From assembly GCF_024763615.1 (NCBI RefSeq), contig NC_077222.1, positions 72,106,001 through 72,170,000 of the forward strand: a stretch of 64,000 nucleotides of DNA, read 5' to 3'. The notes beneath the pieces were generated by a model, which saw nothing but the letters and a program-made list of their open reading frames with translations, had not been told where the DNA came from and did no database searches. The position numbers and the translations under genes are program-made. The DNA comes from Phlebotomus papatasi (taxonomy: Eukaryota; Arthropoda; Insecta; Diptera; Psychodidae). Below are positions 55,658 through 64,000 of this stretch, piece after piece (position 1 is the first letter of the stretch; each line of letters opens with the position of its first letter).

Positions 55658-58600
55658 CTGAAACAGAAGAGAAGGTGAATTAAAGAAAATCACTGGGTCA
55701 TAGGAGAGGACCGGGAAGACCCCAACTAGCAAATTAGCTGCCTTACGGCGTTATCACACTTGCACATTAAAATTTTAATGTGATTCACATTAATTGTCGC
55801 TTGTGAGCATCCAAATATGTTATTTGTGTCTTTGAGTCACTTAATATTTGGGGTTTTTCTATTTATTGATAGAGAAGTGGACTTGGCCTGCAAAAATAAG
55901 TTTAAATTTACCTAAAGCATAAATAATTTTCACATTAAAAAATTAAAGAGAAAATCGCATTGATTTTTCGCATTAACGCTATAAATCAATTTATATCAAA
56001 TTTTGCGGGCCAAGTCTACCTTTTTATCAACAAATAGATCAAATTTTGAATATAAAATGATTCAAACACACATATTATACATTTGGACTCTCACCAGCGA
56101 CAATTAATGTAAATCATATTAAAATTTTAATGTGCAAGTGTGATAACACAGTTATAGAACCAAATGCTTGAAATGATCTCATAATGATCTTCTAAACAAC
56201 TGACAGCGGAATTATAGGATAGAGATATAAAAGTCTCATAAGAAGCGTAATACAATCCTACGAAACCCTTTCTACACTGAGAGAAATCCGAAAAAGTTAA
56301 AATAACATTCCAAAAATGTTAATTTTGCCCTACAGTATTGATCCGAAATCGGTGTAAATATTACCCTTTTTAGGTGTATTATGGGTTAAAATTACCCTTT
56401 TTTCATGTCGATTTTACCTTCGAAAGGTGTAAAATTAACATTAAAAAATGTTGATATATTTTTACACCCGAAAAGTGTTAAAGTTATGACGAGAAAAATT
56501 AATCGTAGCCTCTTTTTTTTCTCAGTGTATAGGATATTTCCCAAGAAAATATGTTCTATAATATTTTACTTACATCAAGCTCAAAGTATGTGTTAATAAG
56601 AACAAAAGCCTTAAGAAATATTTTCTTATAAATCTCATTTCAAGGTGTGCTACAAGTTCTTTTTATAGACTTTTTCTCAGTACAACCCTCGTGAAAATAT
56701 AAGTTATTTTCTTAATGAAAATCAAAGTATAGTCCTATTTTATCGATTTGCTCAATATTTTCTAGAGCCCTCTGCCATTTGTTTGCAATTATTACTTCTT
56801 AATTTATTAATAAAACCGGAAAACAGATGAATTACGCTGTGAGTTTTATATTAGGATAGAAGAACGCAATGAGTACAATATAAAAGAATACTAAAAACTG
56901 CTATAAGATTCTCATATTTGCTCTGCAAATAGTTTTATAGAAAAATCTTAGACTTTCAGTACACTAACACTTTTTTCCACGTGAAAAATATCATGATTTC
57001 CACAAAAAATTAAAGTAATCCACTTTTATCAGTTTGTACCATTATTTTTTTTGTCCTTCAGTGACACTTGCAGCTTTTAATTTATAAAAAAAAAATACCA
57101 TGGGAGCGTCCAAGAAGTATATTCTCCTTCATTTTGGCTTGTACCGTTCTCAAAATGCGATACTCTGCTTTTTTTTTAAAAAAGCCCGTGATATAGATAC
57201 TGAAAATGGTATGTACACTTCCATTGAGGACAATAGGGTCATATATGACCCGGAGTTTTTCCGAGTTTTCACGCAATGGAAAATTTCTTTCCTCTCTGAA
57301 CTATTATATTTGATCATAAAGCATTAGGAAAAACTCAATTTTACATGAATTCATCTGCTCAATAAAAGTGTGACGCGAAAGACTTAAACACCGCTTGTAG
57401 TACTCCCGAATGAGTCTCTCAGTGACCCTTATCTAGAAGTGGCGCACTACTAAGATGCTCAGGGAGTTCTTTGAGCACTTACTGACAAAGAATGTGAGGC
57501 ATTCTTTCAGAAGATGCTGTAAAACTTAGTAATTTCTTTATTTCTTATAACTTCTTTATTTCACATTAAAACATTAGCACAATACAGCAAATCTACTCTT
57601 ATTGAATGAATTTGTGTGAAAAATGCTTTGCAATCCAAACTCTGCAAAATGTTAACAAAATGTCAACAACTTCCCCTGATTTCCCCTTAAATTTGACTTG
57701 GATCTATTGAAGACTTGTAACATGCTCATAACGGTCTTAAAAATTTACAAATAAGCGTAAAATTCAGTCAAGACGAAGTTGGGAGGCGTTTCTTCATATA
57801 CCGATTGGATATTAATAAGGAAAAAGAAAACGCGTTCAGCCGATTATTTACAGGGACAAAATGGATTTTCGTGGGTTCGCGGCATGGCTACAGCGACCAT
57901 CTTTGTATCTCTGGAATGGGGGTAATGGTGAACTAATAAATTCCTAAACATGATAAATTACATTAAAAAATTATAATTACATAAAATAGAATTAGATATA
58001 TATATAAAAGCGAATTTTTTTTGTGATTCTTTTAATTATTCTGATTATGGTCTTATAACAGGCTCATATCCGTATATAATAATAAATTTAGAGTATTGTA
58101 TAAGCATTCTTTCAGAAGATATATAAGATGTTTTTTATAAGATTGTCTCATAGAACTCTTCAGTTTCCTGTCACAGTAATGCTTATAGAGTCACTTAATG
58201 GTGCGCCACTCTTATATATAAAGGTCTGAACGACTATTTTAGGTAGTCTAGAAGCGTTATGTAACCCTTTAAGGACGATTGGGTCACCCGTGACCCATAG
58301 AGAAAATAGTTTTTCCTGACTATCTGAAGTTATGTCTTTCTAATGTTTGTACATAATCACGAAGTAGAAAGATGTAGGAATCTAGGATATTTTTTTGCAA
58401 ATCTCCAGCTATTTGCTATATAAAAAATATTTGATATCAAAAATAACGAATTTTCAAATTTTCACGTTGATGCTTGAATTTTAATGTTTTTAATATTTCT
58501 AATTTTTTTAAGCAAAAACTTCTTGGGACTAGAAACTATAATAACCATAATAACTATATATAATATTTCTCAACAAAGTAAAAATTATAGTTTATTGGTA

Positions 58601-60828
58601 TTTTTAGGAAAGCTTCATAATTTTCATGGGTCATATATGACCCAATCGTCCATAAAGGTAAAAAACACCGAATTTGTCTCTAGTGGATTTTCGAAGATTT
58701 GAGGTTAGACTGTTTCATGTTTTTGTTTATGTGTGCGAAAAATAGTTAATTATTCGTGTTATATTGTGTGATATATCAATTAGCTGAGATTTCCCAGTGT
58801 ACTGACTGAAGAAGGTAATATTTTGATAATTTATGAGATACTTCTGCGTATATGTTGTAAATTCATAACTTTTTGCTCTTGCAGATGACTTCAAAAATGG
58901 AAAAAAAATTATGATCAATGAACCCGAAATCATCCACATATTATGCCCGGAAGATAGCAATGATGCCGACAATCTTGTCCTGAACGAAAGTGGCATAATA
59001 TATTTGGAACAAGACGTGGATGAAGTGGACTTTGAAGTCTTCATCGAGAACGCATCAGCGCCGGAAGAACTTCCGGATCCACAGCAATTTGCAACTGTAC
59101 GTCTTAAATTCCCAGAGACAAACAACATTGCACCTACCCATTACCATCAAACATGTTTCGAAGAAAACTGAGGTGCACATGGTGCTATCAGAAAAAAGGA
59201 TTATAAGACCAATTGTATTTGTGAGGCATGCGACATTTATCTCTGTGTTACCTTACCAGTATGCGAAATTTGTTTCGATGAATATCATAATAATTAAAAA
59301 TGAAGTAAACAATAATACATTTTTCATAAAAATTATTGTTTTTGTGTACAAGTCTTCAGGAGTCTTTGAGACCAAAAATTGAATGAGATTTTTTAAAATT
59401 AATTTTTGATCGTTTTAATTTTTACTCGTACTCTAAATATATTTTTTTTATTATTACAAATATATTCAAGTTATTTATCTTTCAAAAATAACAGAGTAAA
59501 CAGAGTAAACGAGTCGTCTGGAAAATTTTGTGCTTTTTTACCTTTAAGGACGATTGGGCCATATATGACCCATAGTTTTCTAGGGCTCCTAGGGATGGGA
59601 AAATTTCATTTCAACCGTAAATCTCTTATTTAGGCTAAAATATCGAGGGAAATTTGATTTCGTTGAATTTCGCTCAAGCTTCTCGCCCTTAAAGGGTTAA
59701 GCAAATCGTTCTTTGAGACTTTCTGATAAGCCATGATTTGGGAATTCTATAAGACTATATTGAGGAAAAATTGTTTCTTGGGACATTACCTGAAGAAATC
59801 GACAGAGTTTCTGCAGTTGATCCAATTGACGAGTTGTCTTGTTCAGTATTTGATCTTTGAGTTGCTTATCGGATGCCAGCTCCAGGACAGCAACATTACT
59901 CTTCTCAAATTTCGTCCTCCATTCATTCCGTTCCTTCTCCAGCTTTATAATTTTCTTGGACATCTTCTCCAGTTCGGCTTTGTAGGTTGTGAAAATGCTA
60001 TTGCTCTTGGACAGGGAATTCTGAAATTCATCATATTTTGTGGTGTAAAGATCCAGTTGCTGCTGTGCTTCAGCAAATTGCTGGCGCGTTCTCTTGAGAT
60101 CCGTTAGGATTTCGTGCTTTTCCTTCAGGAGCCCTTCCTTCTCCAGGGCAGCTTCCATCTGGATTTTTGTGAGTTTTGCCTCATTGAGCTGTGTCGAGAG
60201 ATCAATACTCATATTGATTTTCTCCACTTGCTGCTCTCTTGTCTCTGACTGCTCCAGGAGGTACTTAAGTCTCTTGGACATCTCCACATTGTCCTCCTGG
60301 AGCTTCTTATTCCGCTCGTTGTTCTCATTCATCAGTGTGGTGATTTCATTGAGGGATTTCTGAAATTTAGCTTGAGTCTCCTTGCGCTTCTCCTCCTCCT
60401 CCCGGATCTTCGCAAAGCTCTCATCCTTGATGGATTTATTCTGTCGCTGGAGTTCCCGGCACAGTGATTCTAGCTTGGATTTTGTCAGGATGGCTTTATT
60501 GTACTCCTGCTGTAGATTTTCCTTCTCCTTTTGTATCAAATCCAGTCGCTTCTCCTGCTGCTTGGCCACACTCCCAAGTTTACGTGTCTCTTTCTCCAAG
60601 TCCACGTACTTCTTCACCAGATTGTGTATCTTATCATCTGGCTCCATGCTGCTCATTGATTTCACCAGCTAAAAAATAAAAATCAATGAGATTATCATGT
60701 CAATCTTTCGAGAAATTTGATATGCTCACCTGCTCCTCGACTTTTAAGTCACGCATTCTCTCCTCTTTGGCCAATTTCTTCCTCTCCGAATCTCTACGGT
60801 CACCTCCATCACTTTTTGAATTCTCCAT
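55241..60828 (-). CDS. TXLN: Taxilin (3 coding exons, 464 aa)
   Basis: Taxilins are long coiled-coil proteins that bind free syntaxins and act in vesicle traffic. Coding exons: 60828-60730, 60668-59790, 55657-55241. All joins are phase 0 (VEEQ|LVKS and CRFLQ|ADRALL), giving 33 + 293 + 138 codons. The family core is unmistakable: KSKLESLCRELQRQNKS, REEEEKRKETQAKFQ, LYTTKYDEFQNSLSKS, IFTTYKAELEKMSKKI and LCRFLQ. Almost the whole middle (about residues 40-330) is predicted coiled coil. The C-terminus has a Pro/Glu-rich stretch (LPELPPEPEPVEPEPSPQD) and a Lys/Ser tract. Insects normally have one taxilin, so alpha, beta or gamma type cannot be assigned. The 4.1-kb second intron hosts a piggyBac remnant and MITEs. 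Confidence 0.93.
55747..56150. repeat. About 400-bp foldback MITE, GTTATCACACTTGCACATT ends
   Basis: Inverted copy of 48322-48724. Ends GTTATCACACTTGCACATTA and inverse. The central part repeats CTTGGCCTGCAAAAATAAG-type words also in the other copy. Confidence 0.85.
56275..56527. repeat. 253-bp TA-flanked MITE, copy 2
   Basis: Ends CACTGAGAGAAATCCG and inverse; TA flanks; same length and body as 1316-1568, in opposite orientation. Confidence 0.9.
58265..59696 (+). mobile_element. 1.43-kb internally deleted piggyBac element
   Basis: Ends CCCTTTAAGGACGATTGGG and CGCCCTTAAAGGG are inverted; TTAA follows at 59697-59700; the left flank is GTAA (one change from TTAA). Inside is a coding remnant that keeps an acidic N-terminal region and a Cys-rich C-terminal region. 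The catalytic DDD core, normally about 350 residues, is absent. End-type motifs also lie inside: TGGGTCATATATGACCCA at 58627-58644 and a TIR-like CCTTTAAGGACGATTGGG at 59541-59558. The element may therefore be composite. Confidence 0.8.
58885..59301 (+). pseudogene. piggyBac transposase remnant (N-terminus plus Cys-rich domain)
   Basis: After a splice-acceptor-like TTTGCTCTTGCAG (ends 58884) the frame runs DDFKNGKKIMINEPEI and the acidic IYLEQDVDEVDFEVFIENAS to TGA at 59169-59171. The next frame part gives RCTWCYQKK; then the original frame resumes as DYKTNCICEACDIYLCV, PVCEICFDEYH and a stop. The CxxC...CxC..C...LC...C..C...YH pattern is the zinc-binding C-terminal domain of piggyBac transposases, here broken by a frameshift around an A-run (about 59,191-59,197) and a compensating one before 59,170. 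No catalytic core, so no activity is expected. Confidence 0.7.
59790..60668 (-). CDS. TXLN: Taxilin coding exon 2 (coiled-coil core)
   Basis: Begins LVKSMSSMEPDDKIHNLVKK and ends KLCRFLQ with donor GTAATG. Contains the signature CRELQRQNKS block. Confidence 0.93.
60730..60828 (-). CDS. TXLN: Taxilin coding exon 1
   Basis: MENSKSDGGDRRDSERKKLA through LKVEEQ; donor CAG|GTGAGC. Upstream acceptor at 60878-60879 gives a short 5' UTR part (60829-60877). Confidence 0.88.
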
Positions 60829-61052
60829 CTCACACGGCTTCCTACGGACCTTCCTTTGGCTTACGGGGCTTACGTATCTGGTTAAAAAAAAGCCTCACGA
60901 AAATCCTAAAACTCGACTCTTTTTGAGGTTAATTTCACCCAAAAACGTAAACAACAACTCCCTCCAAAGGATTTTACTGCTTTTTCAATAGATTCACAAG
61001 CAAAATAAATGGAATTAGAAAGATAAATGCGTAATCTATCGATTAGACTCAC

Positions 61053-61180
61053 CTCAATAAAAATCCGCACGTTTTTCTTGGCCCAAAAATCTATTTTTGG
61101 ACAAATCCTCTGACAGCACTCCTCGATTTCACATTCAAATATCAACTACCAAAAATCATCCGTACAAAAATCAAAGTTCC
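61053..61180 (-). other. TXLN: Probable taxilin 5' UTR exon
   Basis: A good donor (ATTGAG|GTGAGT) lies at 61052-61053 on the minus strand, with an acceptor at 60878. The open frame here has no in-frame ATG joining the coding frame, so it is likely untranslated. The upstream end is not determined. Confidence 0.45.
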
Positions 61181-61205
61181 CGCCTTAGAATTTGTTTTGA
61201 AAATA

Positions 61206-61211
61206 TTTATT
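61206..61211 (-). terminator. Poly(A) signal of SMCO4
   Basis: AATAAA on the minus strand about 200 bases after the SMCO4 stop and just before the taxilin 5' region. Confidence 0.4.
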
Positions 61212-61409
61212 TTTTCCACAGATTTTTCTTCATATTTTCTTGAACATTATAAAACTCTGTACCAGCTTTAAAAAAAATGCAAAACTGTATCAGTGGGTGC
61301 GTGTAAAATAGTTATATGTAGGTACACATTGGCAGATATATAAATTATATTGATAAAACATTTCTGGAAGACACTGGGGATCACAAAAGAAGTTACAACT
61401 GTTTATATA

Positions 61410-61574
61410 TTAGCTGACTGGACGAGTTTTAAGGTAAACAAATACTCCAATTAAAATAAATACGACAGCAACTACAGATAGTGCTAGATAAAGTTGCTGA
61501 TGGATTTTTGCATTTTCCTCCCTTCGTTCCTTTTTCTCCTTCCTCGTCTCCTTGGTCTGTCGCTGCCTCCTCAT
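61410..61574 (-). CDS. SMCO4: SMCO4 homologue, small single-pass membrane protein (54 aa)
   Basis: 54-codon frame MRRQRQTKETRKEKKERREE ... RPVS, ATG at 61574. It was found by eye because it is below the usual length cut-off. The charged Lys/Arg/Glu head, the single membrane helix (LALSVVAVVFILIGVFVYL, about residues 30-48) and the ending KTRPVS match vertebrate SMCO4 in length (59 aa) and layout: KETSKDKKERK head, VVLLIVVFVYV helix, ATRP end. Function is unknown in any species; a membrane-anchored protein with a basic N-terminal face is expected. It is divergent from RRP5 and lies 5' of taxilin on the same strand. Confidence 0.85.
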   Translation of the reverse strand: MRRQRQTKETRKEKKERREENAKIHQQLYLALSVVAVVFILIGVFVYLKTRPVS

Positions 61575-61948
61575 TTCTCACACCACTAGAATTCTGAATA
61601 TCAATTTTTGATTGCCTAACACTGGATTTTTCTTTACTTACCAGAGAATTTACGAGCCGAAATCCAACCGTGGCTTTTCCAACTTTTCTTTTTTGTTAAT
61701 GACGTGTAAAATATTTCGATGTTTACATGCCGTAATCGAAAATCGAAATATTTTCGAAACTGCTGAATTGTCCTTTTTCACGAGTGCAATGTCAGTTTTT
61801 CGATGAGAAAATTACACGTGCGTTTTATCAACACATGCCGCTCTTTTATAAAAAGCTCGATTTATCCCATTTTTATCAACAAAACAAAGTGAAGAGGCAA
61901 AATTATTAATTCGTGAAGTGTATTAGTTGTAAATAATCTCATTTTAAA
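61575..61948. promoter_or_regulatory. Divergent promoter of SMCO4 and RRP5 with E-box
   Basis: 374 bases between the two start codons. CACGTG at 61815-61820, about 130 bases before the RRP5 ATG, is the Myc/Max-type E-box known to control nucleolar and ribosome-biogenesis genes in flies. TTTATAA (61,843 area) is a possible weak TATA. Functional role is inference. Confidence 0.5.
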
Positions 61949-62032
61949 ATGGTTTTTGTGGAAAAAACCTTCCCTCGCGGAGGAGAAGTAAAACACAGGA
62001 AAGTTCAGGCAGAAGGTACTTCAAAACAACAG
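61949..62032 (+). CDS. PDCD11: RRP5 coding exon 1
   Basis: 28 codons ending TSKQQ; donor CAG|GTAAAC. ATG in context AAAATGG. Confidence 0.88.
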
Positions 62033-62387
62033 GTAAACATGCTCAAATTCTGCAAAATAATACAGAAAATTCTTAATTGAGAGAATTTTGTTGCAGTTTG
62101 GAGTGTTTTCCAAGAAAAAAGTCCCGAAGAAGAACAAAAAGAAGGACGGCAAGAAGAAAAATGACAGTGGAGTGGCTCAGGAAGAATCACTGGAGTCCCG
62201 CAAGGCAGAATTGATTACTGCGAGAACAGTCGCTGAGGGAATGCTTCTAATGGGATATATTAAGAGTATCCACTCAACTGATTTACTCATATCGCTGCCG
62301 GGACGAATGCAGGGCAAGGTTCCGATAAATTGCATCTCATCGCCCTATACAGATTGTTTGGAGAAGATGGTCCAGGGAGAGCGTCAA
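61949..62387 (+). CDS. PDCD11: RRP5/PDCD11, first two coding exons (partial gene)
   Basis: RRP5 is a large nucleolar S1-repeat RNA-binding protein needed for pre-rRNA cleavage at A0-A3 and assembly of both ribosomal subunits. Exon 1 is 61949-62032 (MVFVEKTFPRGGEVKHRKVQ, 28 codons) and exon 2 is 62097-62387 (97 codons), both phase 0 with GTAAAC and GTAAGT donors. The opening SFPRGG/TFPRGG motif, a Lys-rich nuclear-localisation stretch (KKKVPKKNKKKDGKKK), and the start of S1 domain 1 (VAEGMLLMGYIKSIHSTDLL, then ISLPGRMQGKV) line up with human PDCD11. The remaining exons are beyond 64,000. The next intron is at least 1.6 kb and carries two abutting MITEs. Confidence 0.9.
62097..62387 (+). CDS. 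PDCD11: RRP5 coding exon 2
   Basis: Begins FGVFSKKKVPKK after acceptor TTTTGTTGCAG and ends MVQGERQ at donor GTAAGT. Without splicing the frame would stop three codons later. Confidence 0.88.
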
Positions 62388-62510
62388 GTAAGTTGTTAAA
62401 TTGTCTTTTAGCTCAAAGATTTGGTGTGTAGTTTCTTAGTACAGTAGTTAATTATATTAATTATATAGGCCTTATCTTGCGTATACTACAAAAAATCAAT
62501 TACATACCTA

Positions 62511-62763
62511 CACTGAGAGAAATCCGAAAAAGTTAAAATAACATTCCGGAAATGTTTATTTTACCCTGCAGTATTGATCCGAAATCGGTGTAAATAATAT
62601 GCTTTTTAGGTGTATTAGGGGTTACACTTACCCTTTTTCATGTTAATTTTACCCTTAAAAATGTGTAAAATTAACATTAAAAATGTTGATATATTTTTAC
62701 ACCTAAAAAGTATTAAAGTTATGAGGAAAAAAGTTAATCGCACCCCCGTTTTTTTTCTCAGTG
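62511..62763. repeat. 253-bp TA-flanked MITE, copy 3
   Basis: Ends CACTGAGAGAAATCCG and inverse, TA flanks; same length as 1316-1568 and 56275-56527. It abuts the next element, sharing TA at 62764-62765. Confidence 0.9.
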
Positions 62764-62765
62764 TA

Positions 62766-63413
62766 GGGTAACGAGTGGTGTTTCGGGACACTTTTTAGCA
62801 CTTTCAAGTTTCAAATAGCTTAACGACTTCTCAAATAATTTTTTTCTTCGTTGATACAAATACTTAAATTCCTTATGCTATCCAGAATAAGATTCTTATC
62901 GAGAAATATTGAAAAATGCATCATTTTTTATACAAAATATCAAAAAATGTAAAGTAAGAGTGGTATATTTCGGGACAGTTGGGTATTTCGGGACAGACAA
63001 AAATCGCTATAATGATAATGCAAATAAATTTCACCGAGCCTGATTATTTACCTTTAAGTAAAAATTATAAACACTCTTTCATAAAAATTTTATTTTAATT
63101 TCACTTTTAATGTGACTTAAATCGAAAAAAACTAAGCATACTGTTTGTGTTGACATCTGCAAAATTGACCACACTTAAGGTATTGCAAAAAGTGAAATGT
63201 GACACTCACAATTCACGCGTATTTCACGCTTTAAATTAAATAAAATTTCAGAAGTTTTATGTTTATCTGATACGTATCGTAAAGTGCTTAATAATTCTTA
63301 CAGAATTTAAAAATAATTAGAAAACAAATATTTATAGGATTTTTGATGTGTCCCAAAATACCCATATGTTATGTCCCGAAAAGCACCTTGTCCAGAAATA
63401 CCACACGTTACCC
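62766..63413. repeat. 648-bp MITE with GGGTAACG ends
   Basis: Left GGGTAACGAGTGGTGTTTCG and right end with CCACACGTTACCC are inverted (TTTCGGGACA / TGTCCCGAAA arms inside), with TA on both sides. Non-coding. Confidence 0.85.
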
Positions 63414-64000
63414 TACATCATTTTTATTAAAATTATAAAGCGTGCTTGTAAATGCAAGGGATGTTAGGAATGCAAGCTATTCAAACTCTTTTCGTTTAAC
63501 TCTTTCGCATCTTTTGGGATTGGGATTAGGACTCTCAAAGAAAAATATGAAGATCTTGGGAAAAACATATTTAAAAATATTTAGAACTAATAAAAATCCA
63601 AGTCTTGTTTAATTAATTCTTGAGCTAGGATTTTTCTTATATGCCGATTTCCGAGCAAATTAACCAGTCATTTTCTGGTTCACTGAGATTTTACTGCTCT
63701 TCAAAATTACAGAAATAGAGCTTGGGACTAATTTGATAATTTAATTCTTTTATAAGAAATAGAAATGATTCGTATGCGAGTAAGGTCTAGAAGTCTAGAT
63801 CTAGATCATCTATCTATTTTCGGATGGCAAATGTAAATTTCCAAAATTGCTTTATCATTGTAAAATAGAAATATTCTGGGCAGAAGAGAACAGATTCTTC
63901 TGATCATTTTTGCTCAAGGAGATAGATCTGGCGACTTGAAATATTTTGACAACCTCTTCAAAAGTCAATCCAAGGAATTCAAATATCGCATTATTTTTTC
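63414..64000. other. RRP5 intron, no exon seen
   Basis: AT-rich sequence. No continuation of the S1 domain frame was found before the window ends. Confidence 0.5.

Larger units (their letters stand above)
55658..59789 (-). other. Taxilin intron 2, rich in transposons
   Basis: 4.1 kb. Contains 55747-56150, 56275-56527 and the piggyBac remnant 58265-59696. At 57236-57251 it has a lone GGGTCATATATGACCC palindrome of the piggyBac type, in a segment (about 57,060-57,330) with no identified ends. Confidence 0.8.

Noticed and set aside
57100..57327. 75-aa plus frame around the GGGTCATATATGACCC palindrome
   Set aside because: Opposite-strand frame of similar length overlaps it and no motif is present; probably an unrecognised repeat.
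59020..59382. 120-aa plus frame overlapping the piggyBac remnant
   Set aside because: It is the wrong frame through the Cys-rich region; the Cys pattern appears only when other frames are read.
60094..60672. Plus-strand frames rich in Ser, Phe and Leu
   Set aside because: They are the antisense of the taxilin coiled-coil exon.

Overview
The window looks like a piece of an insect nuclear genome, probably a nematoceran fly (sand-fly-like). It is AT-rich, the coding genes have short exons split by GT-AG introns, there is a textbook insect TATA plus Initiator promoter, and the non-coding DNA is packed with small inverted-repeat transposons flanked by TA, TTAA, TAA or 8-bp target duplications. 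The species call is inference; the eukaryotic and insect-type features are seen directly. Layout: (1) 1-3,500 holds one small Ser-rich gene (ATG 2912) behind a strong core promoter at about 2,167-2,203. Its TGA stop is followed in frame by 41 more coding-looking codons. (2) 3,500-41,000 has no recognisable protein gene. It is unique AT-rich DNA with a dense layer of mobile elements: tRNA-derived SINEs, many TA-flanked foldback MITEs (several nested), a 1.65-kb palindromic Tc1-like element, a 1.5-kb hAT-like element with a perfect 8-bp duplication, an RTE-like LINE relic, and a TTAA-flanked element filled with a 30-bp minisatellite. (3) 41,100-61,600 is a compact housekeeping cluster. WDR33 (minus strand, 8 coding exons, 802 codons, two large introns full of MITEs) is head-to-head with a small coiled-coil gene (54,753-55,097). 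That gene converges on taxilin (minus strand, 3 coding exons, 464 codons). The 4.1-kb taxilin intron carries a decayed piggyBac element. SMCO4 (minus, 54 codons) follows. (4) 61,575-64,000 is a short divergent promoter region with a CACGTG E-box, then the first two coding exons of RRP5/PDCD11 (plus strand), which continues beyond the window. How the genes relate: WDR33 acts in mRNA 3'-end processing, RRP5 in ribosome biogenesis, taxilin in syntaxin-linked vesicle traffic, and SMCO4 is a small membrane protein of unknown role. They share no pathway; they are close because promoters are shared and 3' ends abut. The most rewarding signals are the piggyBac family (a coding remnant plus four deletion derivatives sharing terminal sequence and a subterminal palindrome), the stop-codon extension of the small Ser-rich gene, the minisatellite element, and the Tc1 and foldback palindromes.
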